NCBI GenBank assembly: GCA_902826025.1
Contig: CADEDH010000003.1
Location: 129,746-193,745, forward strand
From: an uncultured Actinomycetes bacterium
Lineage (GTDB): Bacteria; Actinomycetota; Acidimicrobiia; Acidimicrobiales; SZUA-35
Length of the DNA: 64,000 nt
Direction of reading: 5' to 3'
The notes below the pieces were generated by a model. It did no database searches. It was not told the DNA's origin and saw nothing but the letters and a program-made list of their open reading frames with translations. Made by a program: the position numbers and the translations under genes. The stretch's first letter is position 1, and the number at the start of each line of letters is the position of its first letter. Below, piece after piece: positions 26,547 through 35,677 of this stretch.

Positions 26547-27214
26547 ACCCCGCTCCCTTCGGCCCGGCCGGCCCCCGGCGCCGCGTGCTCGTGGGCCGGC
26601 AGCACGATCCCCTCGGCGTCGGCCCGGGCCCGCAGCTCGGCGTCGAGCTCCAGGAGCTTGTCCTGCACCCGCATCCCGGTACGCCGGATGGGGTTGCCGT
26701 GGACGATCTCGAACGGCCGCACCCGCCGGGTGACGAGGCTGAGCGCGCCCACGGCGGCGGCGAAGCCCACCTTCATCCCGGCCAGCACCACGCTCGACGA
26801 ACCGATGGCGGCGTGGGGGGCGATGTCGATCAGGCCCACCTTCTGACCCCGCAGGTCGGCCGGCACGCTGGGGTTGGTCAGGTGCCCGGCCGTGTAGTCC
26901 TCCACCGCCGAGTAGAGGGCGGCGAACGGGGCCAGGCCGGCCCCGTAGCCGAGGTTGATCCCGCCCTGCGACCCCGACAGGTAGGTGTGGGGGGCGACGT
27001 GGGTGTAGGAGCCGATGTTCACCTCGGCCGGCCCGGCCGTGACCACGGCGAAGCAGTCGATCCGCACATGGGAGCCGACGTGCATCGACGGGATGCCGAA
27101 CAGAGCGGCCCTCCGATCGATGCGGACGTCGTGGCCGAGCGAGGCGAAGCCCAGCTCGGCCAGCTCGGCCTCGCTGTACACGGTGCCCGGCCCGGAGGGG
27201 GCGACGGCGGTCAC
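26543..27214 (-). CDS. Left-handed beta-helix (hexapeptide) acyltransferase
   Basis: A 223-aa protein built of hexapeptide turns from about residue 35 to 175 (VGSHVRIDCFAVVTAG, VNIGSYTHVAPHTYLSG, IDIAPHAAIGSSSVVLAG, VGFAAAVGALSLV), ending with the family motif VHGNPIRRTG. The probable catalytic His lies in VAPHTYL or APHAAIG. Such enzymes acylate amino sugars or hydroxyls. It follows an acyl carrier protein by ten bases, so the donor may be an acyl-ACP rather than acetyl-CoA. Confidence 0.87.
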   Translation of the reverse strand: MTAVAPSGPGTVYSEAELAELGFASLGHDVRIDRRAALFGIPSMHVGSHVRIDCFAVVTAGPAEVNIGSYTHVAPHTYLSGSQGGINLGYGAGLAPFAALYSAVEDYTAGHLTNPSVPADLRGQKVGLIDIAPHAAIGSSSVVLAGMKVGFAAAVGALSLVTRRVRPFEIVHGNPIRRTGMRVQDKLLELDAELRARADAEGIVLPAHEHAAPGAGRAEGSGV

Positions 27215-27224
27215 CAGTCGCCCG

Positions 27225-27464
27225 TCAGGCGGAGGCCGACAGCTTGGCCACGATGGCCGGTACCGAGCGGAGGTCGGCGATGTCCTCCATGGGGATCTTC
27301 ACCCCGAAGCGCTGCTCCAGCGCCATGCACACCCGCAGATGACCCAGCGAGTCCCAGTTCTCCACGTCGTCGATCGTGCTGTCGGCCGTCACCTCGCCCT
27401 CGTCGAGATCGAGCTCGGTGGTGATCACGGCCAGTACGTCGGCCACATCAACGGACACGGTCAC
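27225..27464 (-). CDS. Acyl carrier protein
   Basis: A 79-aa acidic ACP with phosphopantetheine site Ser39 in the motif NWDSLGHL and a C-terminal helix pair (VCMALEQRFGVKI, IADLRSVPAIVAKL). The GTG start at 27464 is chosen because AAGGAG lies five bases upstream; an ATG further up would put that site inside the gene. It overlaps the end of the FkbH gene by 17 bases. A stand-alone ACP beside FkbH is the hallmark of glyceryl-ACP systems. Confidence 0.9.
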   Translation of the reverse strand: MTVSVDVADVLAVITTELDLDEGEVTADSTIDDVENWDSLGHLRVCMALEQRFGVKIPMEDIADLRSVPAIVAKLSASA

Positions 27465-29097
27465 GGTGCTCCTTTGCATCCTCGGCGGCACCGGCGCCGC
27501 CGAGCTGTCTCTCTCCCGCCAGGGCCTTCTCACCGGCGAGGCCCTCGCCGGTCGGCTCCATGGCGAACCCGTTGCGCTCCAGGAACCCGGCGGCCACCCC
27601 GTTGCGGGCGGTGGGCAGGAACCGGGCCCGGAGCCGGTCGTGGCCCCGGTCGGCCGCCCGTCGGGCCGCCTCGCCCAGCAGGGCATCCTCCACGCCCCGG
27701 CCCAGCACGCGGCAGCTGAGCATCAGGTTGCTCAGCTCGCCATTGGCCACATCGACGAAGGCGACGCCGATCGTGCCCTCGTCGCCGAAGCGGTCGGCGT
27801 AGTCGCAGGCCACCACGGCATGGTCGGGCGAGGCCATCAGGGCCTGCACGTCGGTGGTCGACAGCCGCTCGGTGGTGAGGTTGAACTGGTTGGTCTTCTG
27901 GGTGAGCTGGCTGACCCGGGGCACCAGCGTGTCGTCGTCGGCCCGGAAGGTGAGCCGGATGTCGAGCGTGGCCAGGAACGAGGCCAGGTCGGCCGTCTCC
28001 ACCTGACGCCGGGCCTGGCGGGCCTGGTACTGCTTGGTCTTGTTGCGGTCTTCGTCGAGCACCCGGGCCCGGGGGAAGAAGGCGGGTACCACCTCTTCGG
28101 CGAACCAGCGGGGCAGGCGCTCCACCCGGTCGGGGAAGTCGGGCACGGCCACCGCCGGCAGGGCGGTGCGCACCAGCTCCCGTTCCACCGGGTTGTCGTC
28201 GATGAACACGAAGGCATCGAGCCCCAGGTCGAGGGTGTCGGCCAGGGTGGCGATGCGGGTGGCCTTGTCGGTCCAGTCGGCGCTGATGGCCACGATGTCG
28301 TCGCGCTTGAGCACCATCATCGGATGGGTGTCGAATACCTCGTCGACGATCTCGGGGTCGTTCTTCGACACCACGGTGAGCAGGGTGCCGGCCTCCCGTA
28401 GGGCCTTCACGTGTCGCTGGAAGTCCCGGTAGCACTTGGCCGGGCCGTCCTCGCCCAGGCGGATCCCGCCCAGGCCGTCTTCCCCCACCACGCCACCCCA
28501 CAGGGTGTTGTCGAGGTCGAGCACGAGGACCTTGCGGGCCTGGTTGGCCAGGCCCTGGCGCAGCACGGCCAGTTCCTCGGCCAGGGCGGTGAACCCCAGG
28601 GTGGAGAACCGGATGCGGCCCAGGTACCAGTAGCTGTCGTTGACCAGAGCGGCGGCGCCGTGACGCTCGGCCAGGCCCCGTAGGTCGATCACGTTGACGT
28701 TGGGCCGGTCGGCGGCGATCTCGGCCAACCCCGCCTCCCACCGGGCCCGGGCGGCGAACCGGCCGGCCGGGGTGGTGGCGTCGGCGTGGGCCAGTGGGCC
28801 CCGGGAGTCGAGCAGGAGGGTGGTGACGGCCACCGGGGTGCCGGGGTGGCGGGCGGCGAAGCCGTCGACGTGGCTGAGAAGCTCGTCCAACAGCGAGGAA
28901 TCGTCGGCCAGGGGCGGCACCAGCGAGTCGCCGTCGGGGCAGACGAGCACCAACCCGGTGGCCGGGTCGGCCGCCGGCGACGACGGGTCGATCAGCCACG
29001 GGATCAGGTCACCGACCCCGCTCACCACCACCTCGTCGCCCTCCAGGTTGCGGGCCAGGGGATCCATCGTGGTGTTCGACACGACGACGATTCGCAT
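27448..29097 (-). CDS. FkbH-like HAD protein (probable glyceryl-ACP loading enzyme)
   Basis: A 549-aa protein. An N-terminal alpha/beta region (1-185) ends with DSYWYLGRIRFSTLGFT, typical of FkbH proteins. The HAD core has LVLDLDNTLWGGVVGED (nucleophile Asp194, Asp196), TVVSKND near 245 and FIDDNPVERE near 300. The C-terminal 390-520 segment resembles a GNAT fold (SQLTQKTNQFNLTTER, SCRVLGRGVEDALL). FkbH enzymes take 1,3-bisphosphoglycerate, remove phosphate and load glyceryl onto ACP. The ATG overlaps the VOC stop by one base. The Ala/Gly-rich last 30 residues are unique. Confidence 0.9.
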   Translation of the reverse strand: MRIVVVSNTTMDPLARNLEGDEVVVSGVGDLIPWLIDPSSPAADPATGLVLVCPDGDSLVPPLADDSSLLDELLSHVDGFAARHPGTPVAVTTLLLDSRGPLAHADATTPAGRFAARARWEAGLAEIAADRPNVNVIDLRGLAERHGAAALVNDSYWYLGRIRFSTLGFTALAEELAVLRQGLANQARKVLVLDLDNTLWGGVVGEDGLGGIRLGEDGPAKCYRDFQRHVKALREAGTLLTVVSKNDPEIVDEVFDTHPMMVLKRDDIVAISADWTDKATRIATLADTLDLGLDAFVFIDDNPVERELVRTALPAVAVPDFPDRVERLPRWFAEEVVPAFFPRARVLDEDRNKTKQYQARQARRQVETADLASFLATLDIRLTFRADDDTLVPRVSQLTQKTNQFNLTTERLSTTDVQALMASPDHAVVACDYADRFGDEGTIGVAFVDVANGELSNLMLSCRVLGRGVEDALLGEAARRAADRGHDRLRARFLPTARNGVAAGFLERNGFAMEPTGEGLAGEKALAGERQLGGAGAAEDAKEHRDRVR

Positions 29098-29540
29098 CAC
29101 GTCTCCAGCAACTCGATCAGCCCGGTGGGGCCGTAGAGAAAGGCCACGGTGCGGCCCCCGAACAGCACAGCGGGGGCAGGGGGCGACACCACCAGGCACT
29201 GGTGACCATGGAGGCCGGCGATGGCGTCGGCCACCGAAGGCACCTCGTAGCACAGGTGATAGTAGGTGTGGCCCTTCTTCACCAGGCTGGCCACGGCCTC
29301 GCCCGCCACCAGCTCGATGTTGGCTCCACCCTCCACCGTGAGCAGACAGAGGTCGGCCTTCTGGTGGGGGTCGTAGACCACACCGGAGTCTTCGACGACG
29401 GTATGGGTGTCGTGCACCCAGCGCCGGGCCGCCTCCAGGTCCCGACAGGCCACCCCGACGTGGTGCACCGGGCCCAGCACGGGCACGGCGCCGTCGGGCG
29501 CGCCCGACGGCACGGCGGCGTCTGAGGTGGCGGGGGACAT
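29097..29540 (-). CDS. VOC (glyoxalase/bleomycin-resistance) superfamily protein
   Basis: A 147-aa VOC protein of two beta-alpha-beta-beta-beta repeats: VLGPVHHVGVACRDLEAARRW at the start, ANIELVAGE in the middle, GHTYYHLCYEVPSVADAIAGL and a final FLYGPTGLIELLE. Conserved metal-ligand positions look present (His in HHVGVA, Glu in NIELV, His in YYHLCYE, Glu in LIELLE), resembling methylmalonyl-CoA epimerase. It heads the FkbH/ACP cassette, so it may epimerise or transfer an acyl-ACP intermediate; the role is inferred. Confidence 0.87.
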   Translation of the reverse strand: MSPATSDAAVPSGAPDGAVPVLGPVHHVGVACRDLEAARRWVHDTHTVVEDSGVVYDPHQKADLCLLTVEGGANIELVAGEAVASLVKKGHTYYHLCYEVPSVADAIAGLHGHQCLVVSPPAPAVLFGGRTVAFLYGPTGLIELLET

Positions 29541-29693
29541 CGGATAGATCGTAACGGCCCACCCCCGCGCACTGGCGCCGCGTCAGTGGGCAGACCAGCC
29601 GGCCGCAGGCCTCCCCAGGAACCCGGAGGGTTCCCGCTAGCCTGGTCGGGTCCGAACCCCGTGCCTCGAACCCGTTCTGGGGGTACCTCCGGC

Positions 29694-30725
29694 GTGAGCC
29701 AGCCCGGCCCTTCCATCCGTCCCGGCCTGTCGGTCGTGATCCCGGCCTACCGGTCGCCCGGCACTCTGGGCCGCGTGTGCGATGAGCTCCAGCTCCATGT
29801 GGCACCACTGGTGGCCGAGCTGGAGGTGATCTTCGTCGACGACGGCAGCGGCGATGGCACCTGGACCTCGATCCAGGAGCTGGCGGCCCGCCACCCCTGG
29901 GTGCGGGGCCTCACGCTGCTGCGCAACTACGGCCAGCACAACGCGCTGCTGGCCGGGCTCCGCCAGGCCCGCCTGCCCCTGATCCTCACGATCGACGACG
30001 ACCTGCAGAACCCGCCCGACCAGGTGCCCACCCTGCTGGCCGCCCTAACCGACGAGATCGACCTGGTGTACGGCACCCCCGCCGAGGAGCGCCAGAGCTG
30101 GTGGCGCAACCTGGCCTCCACCGCCACCAAACGCACCATGGCCACCGCCCTGGGGCCCGACGTCTACCCCCGGCCCAGCGCCTTCCGCCTGTTCCGTCGG
30201 GAGCTGGTGAGCGCGGCCGACACCGTCAGCGACCCCTACATCTCGATCGACGTGCTGTTGAGCTGGGCCACCAGCCGCATCACCGACGTGCCGGTGCGGT
30301 TCCGGGAGCGGGCCGCCGGCCAGAGCGGCTACACGCTGAAGAAGCTGGTGCGCCACGCCCTCAACATGATCACCGGCTACAGCACCCGTCCCCTGCGCTG
30401 GGTCAGCGCCTTCGGTCTGCTGATCGCCGTGCTCGGCTTCGCCCTGCTGGCCTTCGTGATGCTGTCGTACTTCATGAACGGGCGCCAGGTGGCCGGGTTC
30501 ACCTTCCTGGCCGCCGCCCTCAGCCTGTTCTCCGGCGTACAGCTGCTGAGTCTGGGCGTGGTGGGCGAGTACATCGGGCGCATGCACTTCCGCACCATGG
30601 GGAAGCCCCCCTACGTGGTGCGGGCCATGACCAAGCCGACCACCGGCCCCGGGGCCGGACCCGATCCGGGCGGTCCGGCGCAGGCCGCCGCCGACCCCGG
30701 CCAGAGTGTGGGAGCGAATCGATGA
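29694..30725 (+). CDS. GT2 glycosyltransferase, GtrB/ArnC-like (polyprenyl-phosphate sugar synthase)
   Basis: A 343-aa protein. The GT-A domain has SVVIPAYRSPGTLGRV, VIFVDDGSGDGTW, the DxD-type metal site ILTIDDDLQNPPDQV and FRERAAGQSGYTLKKL. Two C-terminal membrane segments follow (about 240-262 and 273-298) and then GEYIGRMHFR. This layout fits enzymes that move a sugar from a nucleotide donor to undecaprenyl phosphate. The start is GTG 29694 by domain boundary; earlier GTG codons exist. It is divergent from the VOC gene (154-base gap) and overlaps the next gene by four bases. Confidence 0.9.
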   Translation: MSQPGPSIRPGLSVVIPAYRSPGTLGRVCDELQLHVAPLVAELEVIFVDDGSGDGTWTSIQELAARHPWVRGLTLLRNYGQHNALLAGLRQARLPLILTIDDDLQNPPDQVPTLLAALTDEIDLVYGTPAEERQSWWRNLASTATKRTMATALGPDVYPRPSAFRLFRRELVSAADTVSDPYISIDVLLSWATSRITDVPVRFRERAAGQSGYTLKKLVRHALNMITGYSTRPLRWVSAFGLLIAVLGFALLAFVMLSYFMNGRQVAGFTFLAAALSLFSGVQLLSLGVVGEYIGRMHFRTMGKPPYVVRAMTKPTTGPGAGPDPGGPAQAAADPGQSVGANR

Positions 30726-31390
30726 CGATCCGGGAACGGCTGCTGTCGCAGACCCTGGTGTACAAGGCGTTCAAGAACCTGCTGCTACCGCCGGCGTCGC
30801 TGCGGCGGATCACCGAGGAGATGTTCGCCGCCGACGATGGCGCCAGCGTGCTCGACCTGGGCTGCGGCTACGGCGACTACGCCCCCTGGTTCGCCGGCCG
30901 TTGCCGCTACCTCGGGATCGACCACAACCCCGGCTACCTGGAGACGGCGCGCCGCCGCAACGCCCACCTGGGCCACGGCGAGCTGACCCCCGAGTTCATC
31001 TGCGCCGATGTGAGCGACCCGGTGGTGGCCGAGCGGGGCCCGTACGACCTCATCTTCCTGGGCGGCGTGCTCCACCACCTCGACGACGACCAGGTCAGAA
31101 CCCTGGCCGCCCAGGTGGCGCCGCTGCTCACCGAGAAGGGGCGGTTCGCCGCCCTGGAGCCGGTGTTCGACCCCGACCAGCGGCTCACGGCCCGCCTCCT
31201 GATCGCGTCCGACCGGGGCCGCTACGTGCGCGACGCCGCCGGCTACGCCACCCTGCTGAGCACTGCCCTGCCCCACGTGACGAGCGAGGTGTACGGCGAC
31301 CTGCTGCGGGTCCCCTACTCCCACCTCCTGATCGAGGCCCGCCCCCAGACCGAGGCCCGCCCGGGCGAGCCCGTCGGCGACCGCCCTTGA
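30722..31390 (+). CDS. Class I SAM-dependent methyltransferase
   Basis: A 222-aa methyltransferase with motif I SVLDLGCGYGDYAPWF near residue 40, GIDHNPGYLE, and FLGGVLHHLDDDQV. The N terminus (SQTLVYKAFKNLLLPPASLRRI) is seen in membrane-lipid or polyprenyl-linked sugar methyltransferases. The ATG overlaps the GT2 stop, and its own TGA overlaps the TTG start of the next gene, so the three genes form a tightly coupled unit. It likely modifies the glycan being assembled; the target is unknown. Confidence 0.87.
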   Translation: MTIRERLLSQTLVYKAFKNLLLPPASLRRITEEMFAADDGASVLDLGCGYGDYAPWFAGRCRYLGIDHNPGYLETARRRNAHLGHGELTPEFICADVSDPVVAERGPYDLIFLGGVLHHLDDDQVRTLAAQVAPLLTEKGRFAALEPVFDPDQRLTARLLIASDRGRYVRDAAGYATLLSTALPHVTSEVYGDLLRVPYSHLLIEARPQTEARPGEPVGDRP

Positions 31391-33546
31391 CCACGGTTCT
31401 GGCGCCGCCCCGGCTGGGCAACGCCCTGTCCCGGCTCAGGCGCCGCCTCGCCTCCGGCGGTCCCGACCACCTCGAGGACGGCCGGCCCGACCACCTCGAG
31501 GGCGACCGGCTCGTCCACCGCCTGCTGGCCGCCCTGCTCCTGCCCCTGGTGCTGTTCCTCGTCCTGCAACCGGAGACGTTCGGCATCACCCCCAACAACC
31601 TCGACCCGATGTTCTACACCGGCCTCGGGATCAACTTCGACGACGCGGTGAAGGTGGGGGCCGACCACTACTTCATCACCCGGTGGTCGGCCTGGTACCC
31701 GCTCTACCTGGCCGACCAGGTGGCGGGCCCCTTCTGGGGCCGGCTCCTGCTGCGGTGGGCCGCCACCAGCGCCACCGTGGCCGCGCTGTGGCAGCTCTGC
31801 CCTCGCTGGACGTGGGGCCAGCGCCTGCTGGCTGGCTCGGTGCTGGTCTCCATGCCCATGTTCCTACGGCCGATGCTGACCGACTACTCCGAGTACGCCA
31901 TCGTGCTGGCCGGCCTCGGCCTGGTGGTGGTGGCGCTGCGGGAACCGGAGCGCCAGAGCGCCCGGACGGCGGCCGTGGCCGGCGTGCTCACCGGCCTGCT
32001 GGTGGTGGCCAACCCGCTGGCGGTGCTGATGGCGGCCCCGCCGCTGGCGGTGATGGTGCTGGCCAACAGCCGCTGGATCCCGGCCAAGCTGATCAACGGC
32101 TCCGTGATCGCCCTCACCACGGTGGCCGTGGTGGCCTTCGGCCTGGTGTGGTTCCGCTGGCTCTACGACATCCCCAACGTCTACCAACCCACGATGGACT
32201 TCCTCCGCAACCCGCCGGGGCCCGACCTGCTCCGCTCCCCCAACCTGTCGTGGCTGGCCCGATTCACCTGGCTCTACGTGCCCCCGTTCACGGCCGGGGT
32301 GGCGGCGGTGGCGTCGCTCCATCCCGAGACCCGGCTCGACCGGATGGAGTGGCAGGCGGTAGGGCTGGCTGTTGCCCAGTGGCTCATCCAGTGGGCCGAC
32401 CAGTTCCTACGCAAGGGCACCGGCCTTGAGCTGTCGTACTACTGGTCGCTGTCGTTCCCCACGCTGGGGATCGCCGTGGTGCTGGTGGCGGCCCGCCTGG
32501 CCTCCAACCTGAGCGTGCGCCGGGCGGCGGCCGTGGTGGCCGGGCTGGTGGCCCTGCTCCTGATCGGGGTACCCACGTGGCTCCGGCTGCCCCACGAGTT
32601 CGGATTCGTGGCCCTGTCGCTGGCCGTCGCCGCTGCCATCGGCTTCCTGGTGCGACGGTCTTCGGCGGCCGGGGCCGCCGTGTTCGTGGCCTATGTGACG
32701 CTGACCCAGGTGGGGGCGCCGCCCTACCACCCGCTGGCCTACCACTTCTTCGACGCCAGCCCCCGCTACGACCGCCTGTTCTGGGGCGACGGTAGCCAGG
32801 CGGAGGAGATCTACCGGGAGACCGTGTGGTTCGAGCGGGAGATGGACAAGGTCCCGGCCGACGCCGACTCGGTGTTCCTGTCGATCGACAACACCGCCGC
32901 CCCCATCCAGGGCATCTACCACCCTCACGTGGGGGGCCAGCTGATCGGGATCGATCCCGAGACCCACCGCCTCCGACCGCTCGACCGGCTGCTGCTGCTC
33001 ACCGGCCGGTGGTCGGAGCTGTCGATCCTGGGCCCGCCCGACAAGGTGGCCGAGGCCATCGAGGCCATCGCCCCCGACGTGCCCCTACCCACCCCCTCGG
33101 TCGACGAGGTCCACGACGCCGACCTCGGGTTCCGTCTGGTGGCGTTCCCCCTGCCCACGCTCCCGCCCCTGCCGCTCACCATCGAGGCGTCCGACCTGGC
33201 CACCCAGGCCGGGCGGGTGGAGGGGACCGACATGGCGGCCGACGCCGGGGCCCCCGCCGGCTTTGCCGTCTACGGTCCCTACCTGGCCCTGCCCCCGGGT
33301 CGCTACACGGTGACCATCCACTACACCACCACCGGCTCGGGCGGGGCCTCGCCCGGCACGTTCGATGCCTTCACCGTGGCCACCGGGGCGGCCGCCTCGG
33401 CCCCCCTGGCCGACACCGACGGCGCCCCGGGCGAGATCACCCTGCCCTTCGAGGTGACCAGCCGGGACGACCCGTGGGAGTTCCGGGTGCGAACTGAGGG
33501 CAACGCCGACCTGGTCGTCGACCGTCTCGTCCTCGGCCCCGGCTGA
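31387..33546 (+). CDS. Large GT-C-like membrane protein with C-terminal beta domain
   Basis: A 719-aa protein from a TTG start overlapping the upstream stop (TTGA). After about 40 cytoplasmic residues come roughly eleven membrane segments (45-480). The first extracytoplasmic loop is acidic-aromatic (NNLDPMFYTGLGINFDD, ADHYFITRWSAWYPLYL), like GT-C glycosyltransferases that use polyprenyl-phosphate sugars. Residues 490-600 are a soluble region. The last 110 residues look like a jelly-roll carbohydrate-binding fold (YGPYLALPPGRYTVTIHYTT). With GtrB-like and methyltransferase partners it probably transfers a lipid-linked sugar outside the membrane. The start is moderately certain. Confidence 0.75.
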   Translation: MTTVLAPPRLGNALSRLRRRLASGGPDHLEDGRPDHLEGDRLVHRLLAALLLPLVLFLVLQPETFGITPNNLDPMFYTGLGINFDDAVKVGADHYFITRWSAWYPLYLADQVAGPFWGRLLLRWAATSATVAALWQLCPRWTWGQRLLAGSVLVSMPMFLRPMLTDYSEYAIVLAGLGLVVVALREPERQSARTAAVAGVLTGLLVVANPLAVLMAAPPLAVMVLANSRWIPAKLINGSVIALTTVAVVAFGLVWFRWLYDIPNVYQPTMDFLRNPPGPDLLRSPNLSWLARFTWLYVPPFTAGVAAVASLHPETRLDRMEWQAVGLAVAQWLIQWADQFLRKGTGLELSYYWSLSFPTLGIAVVLVAARLASNLSVRRAAAVVAGLVALLLIGVPTWLRLPHEFGFVALSLAVAAAIGFLVRRSSAAGAAVFVAYVTLTQVGAPPYHPLAYHFFDASPRYDRLFWGDGSQAEEIYRETVWFEREMDKVPADADSVFLSIDNTAAPIQGIYHPHVGGQLIGIDPETHRLRPLDRLLLLTGRWSELSILGPPDKVAEAIEAIAPDVPLPTPSVDEVHDADLGFRLVAFPLPTLPPLPLTIEASDLATQAGRVEGTDMAADAGAPAGFAVYGPYLALPPGRYTVTIHYTTTGSGGASPGTFDAFTVATGAAASAPLADTDGAPGEITLPFEVTSRDDPWEFRVRTEGNADLVVDRLVLGPG

Positions 33547-33560
33547 CCCCCGCGGTTCTG

Positions 33561-33597
33561 ACGCGTCCAGACAGCGCTGAGCGCTACTTGGGCGCGT
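33561..33597. terminator. Hairpin with GCGC-TGA-GCGC core between convergent genes
   Basis: AGCGC (33573-33577), loop TGA, GCGCT (33581-33585), then after a 2x2 mismatch ten more pairs between 33561-33570 and 33588-33597 (two G.T). It is followed by GATTTC. It lies between the GT-C stop (33546) and the wecE stop (33621). Core and flank resemble the 60.1-kb terminator. Confidence 0.65.
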
Positions 33598-33620
33598 GAT
33601 TTCGGCGGGGCCCCGACGGC

Positions 33621-34760
33621 TCAGTTGGCGAGGAGACGGACCATGACGTCGGCCACCCGCTCGTAGTCGGCGGGGCCGATGTCGGAGAACAGGGGCAGGC
33701 GGATCAGTCGGTCGCTCACCGAGTCCGTCACCGGGCAGCCCAGCGGAGCGGTGCCGGCCTTGCGGCCGGCGGCCGACGAGTGCAGGGGCACGTAGTGGAA
33801 CGTGCAGCCGATCCCCTGCTCCTGGGCCGCCTTGAGCAGCGCCGTGCGGGCCTCCAGATCGGGCAGGAGCAGCACGAACAGGTGGTAGGCATTGACCACG
33901 TCGGGGCCGGGCTCGAACACCGTGGCCCCCCGGGCCTCGGCCGCCGGGCCCACCACGGCCCGGTAGTGGTCCCACGCCGCTTGGCGCCGGGCCTGGATCT
34001 CGGCCCCGAACTCGAGCTGGGCCAGCAGCATGGCGGCGTTGAGGTCGCTCAGCAGGTAGCTGGAGCCCACGTCGACCCAGGAGTACTTGTCCACCATGCC
34101 CCGGAAGAACCGGGCCCGATCGGTGCCCTTCTCCCGCAGGATCTCGGCCCGCTCGTGCAGGGCCGGGTCGTTGACCACCAGGGCCCCGCCCTCACCGCAG
34201 GTGATGTTCTTGGTGTTGTGGAAGCTGAGGGTGGACAGGTGGCCGAAGGTGCCGAGGGGCTGGCCGTCGAGCGAGCCGTAGAGGCCGTGGGCGTTGTCTT
34301 CGATCAGCAGCAGGCCGTGGCGGTCGGCCAGGGCCCGCAGCCCGGGTGGGGTGGGCACGCCGCCGTAGTGGACGGGCACGACGGCCCGGGTCCGATCGGT
34401 GATGAGCTGGGCCACCTGGGCGGCATCGATGCCGAGGGTCACGGGGTCGATGTCGGCGAATACGATCCGGGCCCCCATGAGGGCGAAGGCCCCGGCGGTG
34501 GAGGAGAACGTGAAGCTGGGGACGATCACCTCGTCGCCCGGCTGGATGTCGAGCAGGAGGGCGCTCAACTCCAGGGCCGCCGTGCACGACGGCGTGAGCA
34601 GCACCGGGGCCCCGTTGTGGAGGCCCGACAGCTCCTTGGTGGCGGCGGCCGAGAACGGGCCGTCGCCCGCCAGCTGGCCCGACCGCGAGCTCTGCTCCAG
34701 GTAGGCGAGCTGGCGGGGGGCCAGCGTGGCCCGGTTGAAGGGGATGGGCGACGCGGTCAT
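33621..34760 (-). CDS. wecE: dTDP-4-amino-4,6-dideoxygalactose transaminase-like (DegT/DnrJ/EryC1)
   Basis: A 379-aa sugar aminotransferase strikingly like enterobacterial RffA/WecE along its length. It shows [64 protein letters not shown] with PLP Lys184, [34 protein letters not shown] and FHYVPLHSS. It would transfer an amino group to C4 of dTDP-4-keto-6-deoxyglucose, giving dTDP-Fuc4N (the C4 epimer Qui4N cannot be ruled out). It forms an operon with rmlA (four-base overlap) and rmlB, which supply its substrate. Confidence 0.92.
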   Translation of the reverse strand: MTASPIPFNRATLAPRQLAYLEQSSRSGQLAGDGPFSAAATKELSGLHNGAPVLLTPSCTAALELSALLLDIQPGDEVIVPSFTFSSTAGAFALMGARIVFADIDPVTLGIDAAQVAQLITDRTRAVVPVHYGGVPTPPGLRALADRHGLLLIEDNAHGLYGSLDGQPLGTFGHLSTLSFHNTKNITCGEGGALVVNDPALHERAEILREKGTDRARFFRGMVDKYSWVDVGSSYLLSDLNAAMLLAQLEFGAEIQARRQAAWDHYRAVVGPAAEARGATVFEPGPDVVNAYHLFVLLLPDLEARTALLKAAQEQGIGCTFHYVPLHSSAAGRKAGTAPLGCPVTDSVSDRLIRLPLFSDIGPADYERVADVMVRLLAN

Positions 34761-35677
34761 GTGCGGGGCTCCTGCATGGCGGCGGTCTCGGCTGCGGTCT
34801 CCTCGGCCAGCTCCAGCACCCGGCGCAGGTAGGCGCCGTAGCCCGAGCTCTCCAGGGGGCGGGCCAGCTCGGACAGCTCGTCGGCCGTGATCCAGCCCTT
34901 GCGGAAGGCGATCTCCTCCAGGGCGGCGATCTTCTGGCCCTGGCGCTTGTCGATGATGCGGACGAACTCGGCCGCCTCCACCATCGAGTCGATCGTGCCC
35001 GTGTCGAACCAGGTGTGGCCCCGCCACAGACGCACCACCCGGAGTTGGCCGGCGTCGAGGTACAGCTGGTTGAGGGCCGTGATCTCCAGCTCGCCCCGGG
35101 CCGACGGCTTCACCTCGTGGGCCAGACGGGTCACCTGGTCGTCGTAGAAGTAGAGGCCGGTGACGGCCCACGACGAGCGGGGCCGCTCCGGCTTCTCCAC
35201 GATCGAGCGGGGGCGACCGCTGTCGTCGAGCTCGGCCACCGCATAGCGGGCCGGGTCGGTCACGTGCTGGGCGAACACGGTGGCCCCGGCCGGCTCGGCT
35301 GCCGCCTCCCGCACCAGCCCGCCGAACCCGTGGCCGTAGAAGATGTTGTCGCCCAGCACCAGGGCGCAGCTCCGGCCGGCCACGAACTCCTCGCCGATGA
35401 GGAAGGCCTGGGTGATGCCCTCGGGCCGGGGCTGGGTGGCGTAGCTGATGTCGATGCCCCATTGCCGGCCGGTGCCCAGCACCCGGCGGAAGGCGGTCTC
35501 GTCGTCGGGAGTGGTGATGACCAGGATGTCCCGGATGCCGGCCAGCATGAGGACCGACAGCGGGTAGTAGACCATGGGCTTGTCGTAGACCGGCAGGAGC
35601 TGCTTGGACACACCGAGTGTGATCGGGTGCAGGCGGCTGCCGGTGCCGCCGGCCAGCACGATGCCCTTGGCCGTCAC
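34757..35677 (-). CDS. rmlA: Glucose-1-phosphate thymidylyltransferase
   Basis: A 306-aa RmlA/RfbA of usual length (about 290) plus a short Glu/Ala-rich tail. It has [20 protein letters not shown] at the N terminus, [43 protein letters not shown] and [14 protein letters not shown]. It makes dTDP-glucose from glucose-1-phosphate and dTTP. The GTG start overlaps the rmlB stop (GTGA); a longer frame upstream is the shadow of rmlB. Confidence 0.95.
   Translation of the reverse strand: MTAKGIVLAGGTGSRLHPITLGVSKQLLPVYDKPMVYYPLSVLMLAGIRDILVITTPDDETAFRRVLGTGRQWGIDISYATQPRPEGITQAFLIGEEFVAGRSCALVLGDNIFYGHGFGGLVREAAAEPAGATVFAQHVTDPARYAVAELDDSGRPRSIVEKPERPRSSWAVTGLYFYDDQVTRLAHEVKPSARGELEITALNQLYLDAGQLRVVRLWRGHTWFDTGTIDSMVEAAEFVRIIDKRQGQKIAALEEIAFRKGWITADELSELARPLESSGYGAYLRRVLELAEETAAETAAMQEPRT

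Noticed and set aside
29618..29634. GGAACCC-GGA-GGGTTCC hairpin before the GtrB-like gene
   Set aside because: Only seven pairs, in a divergent promoter region, with no T tract and no related copy noticed; too weak to annotate.
31683..32429. 248-aa open frame inside the GT-C-like gene
   Set aside because: No domain; the overlapping frame encodes continuous membrane segments.
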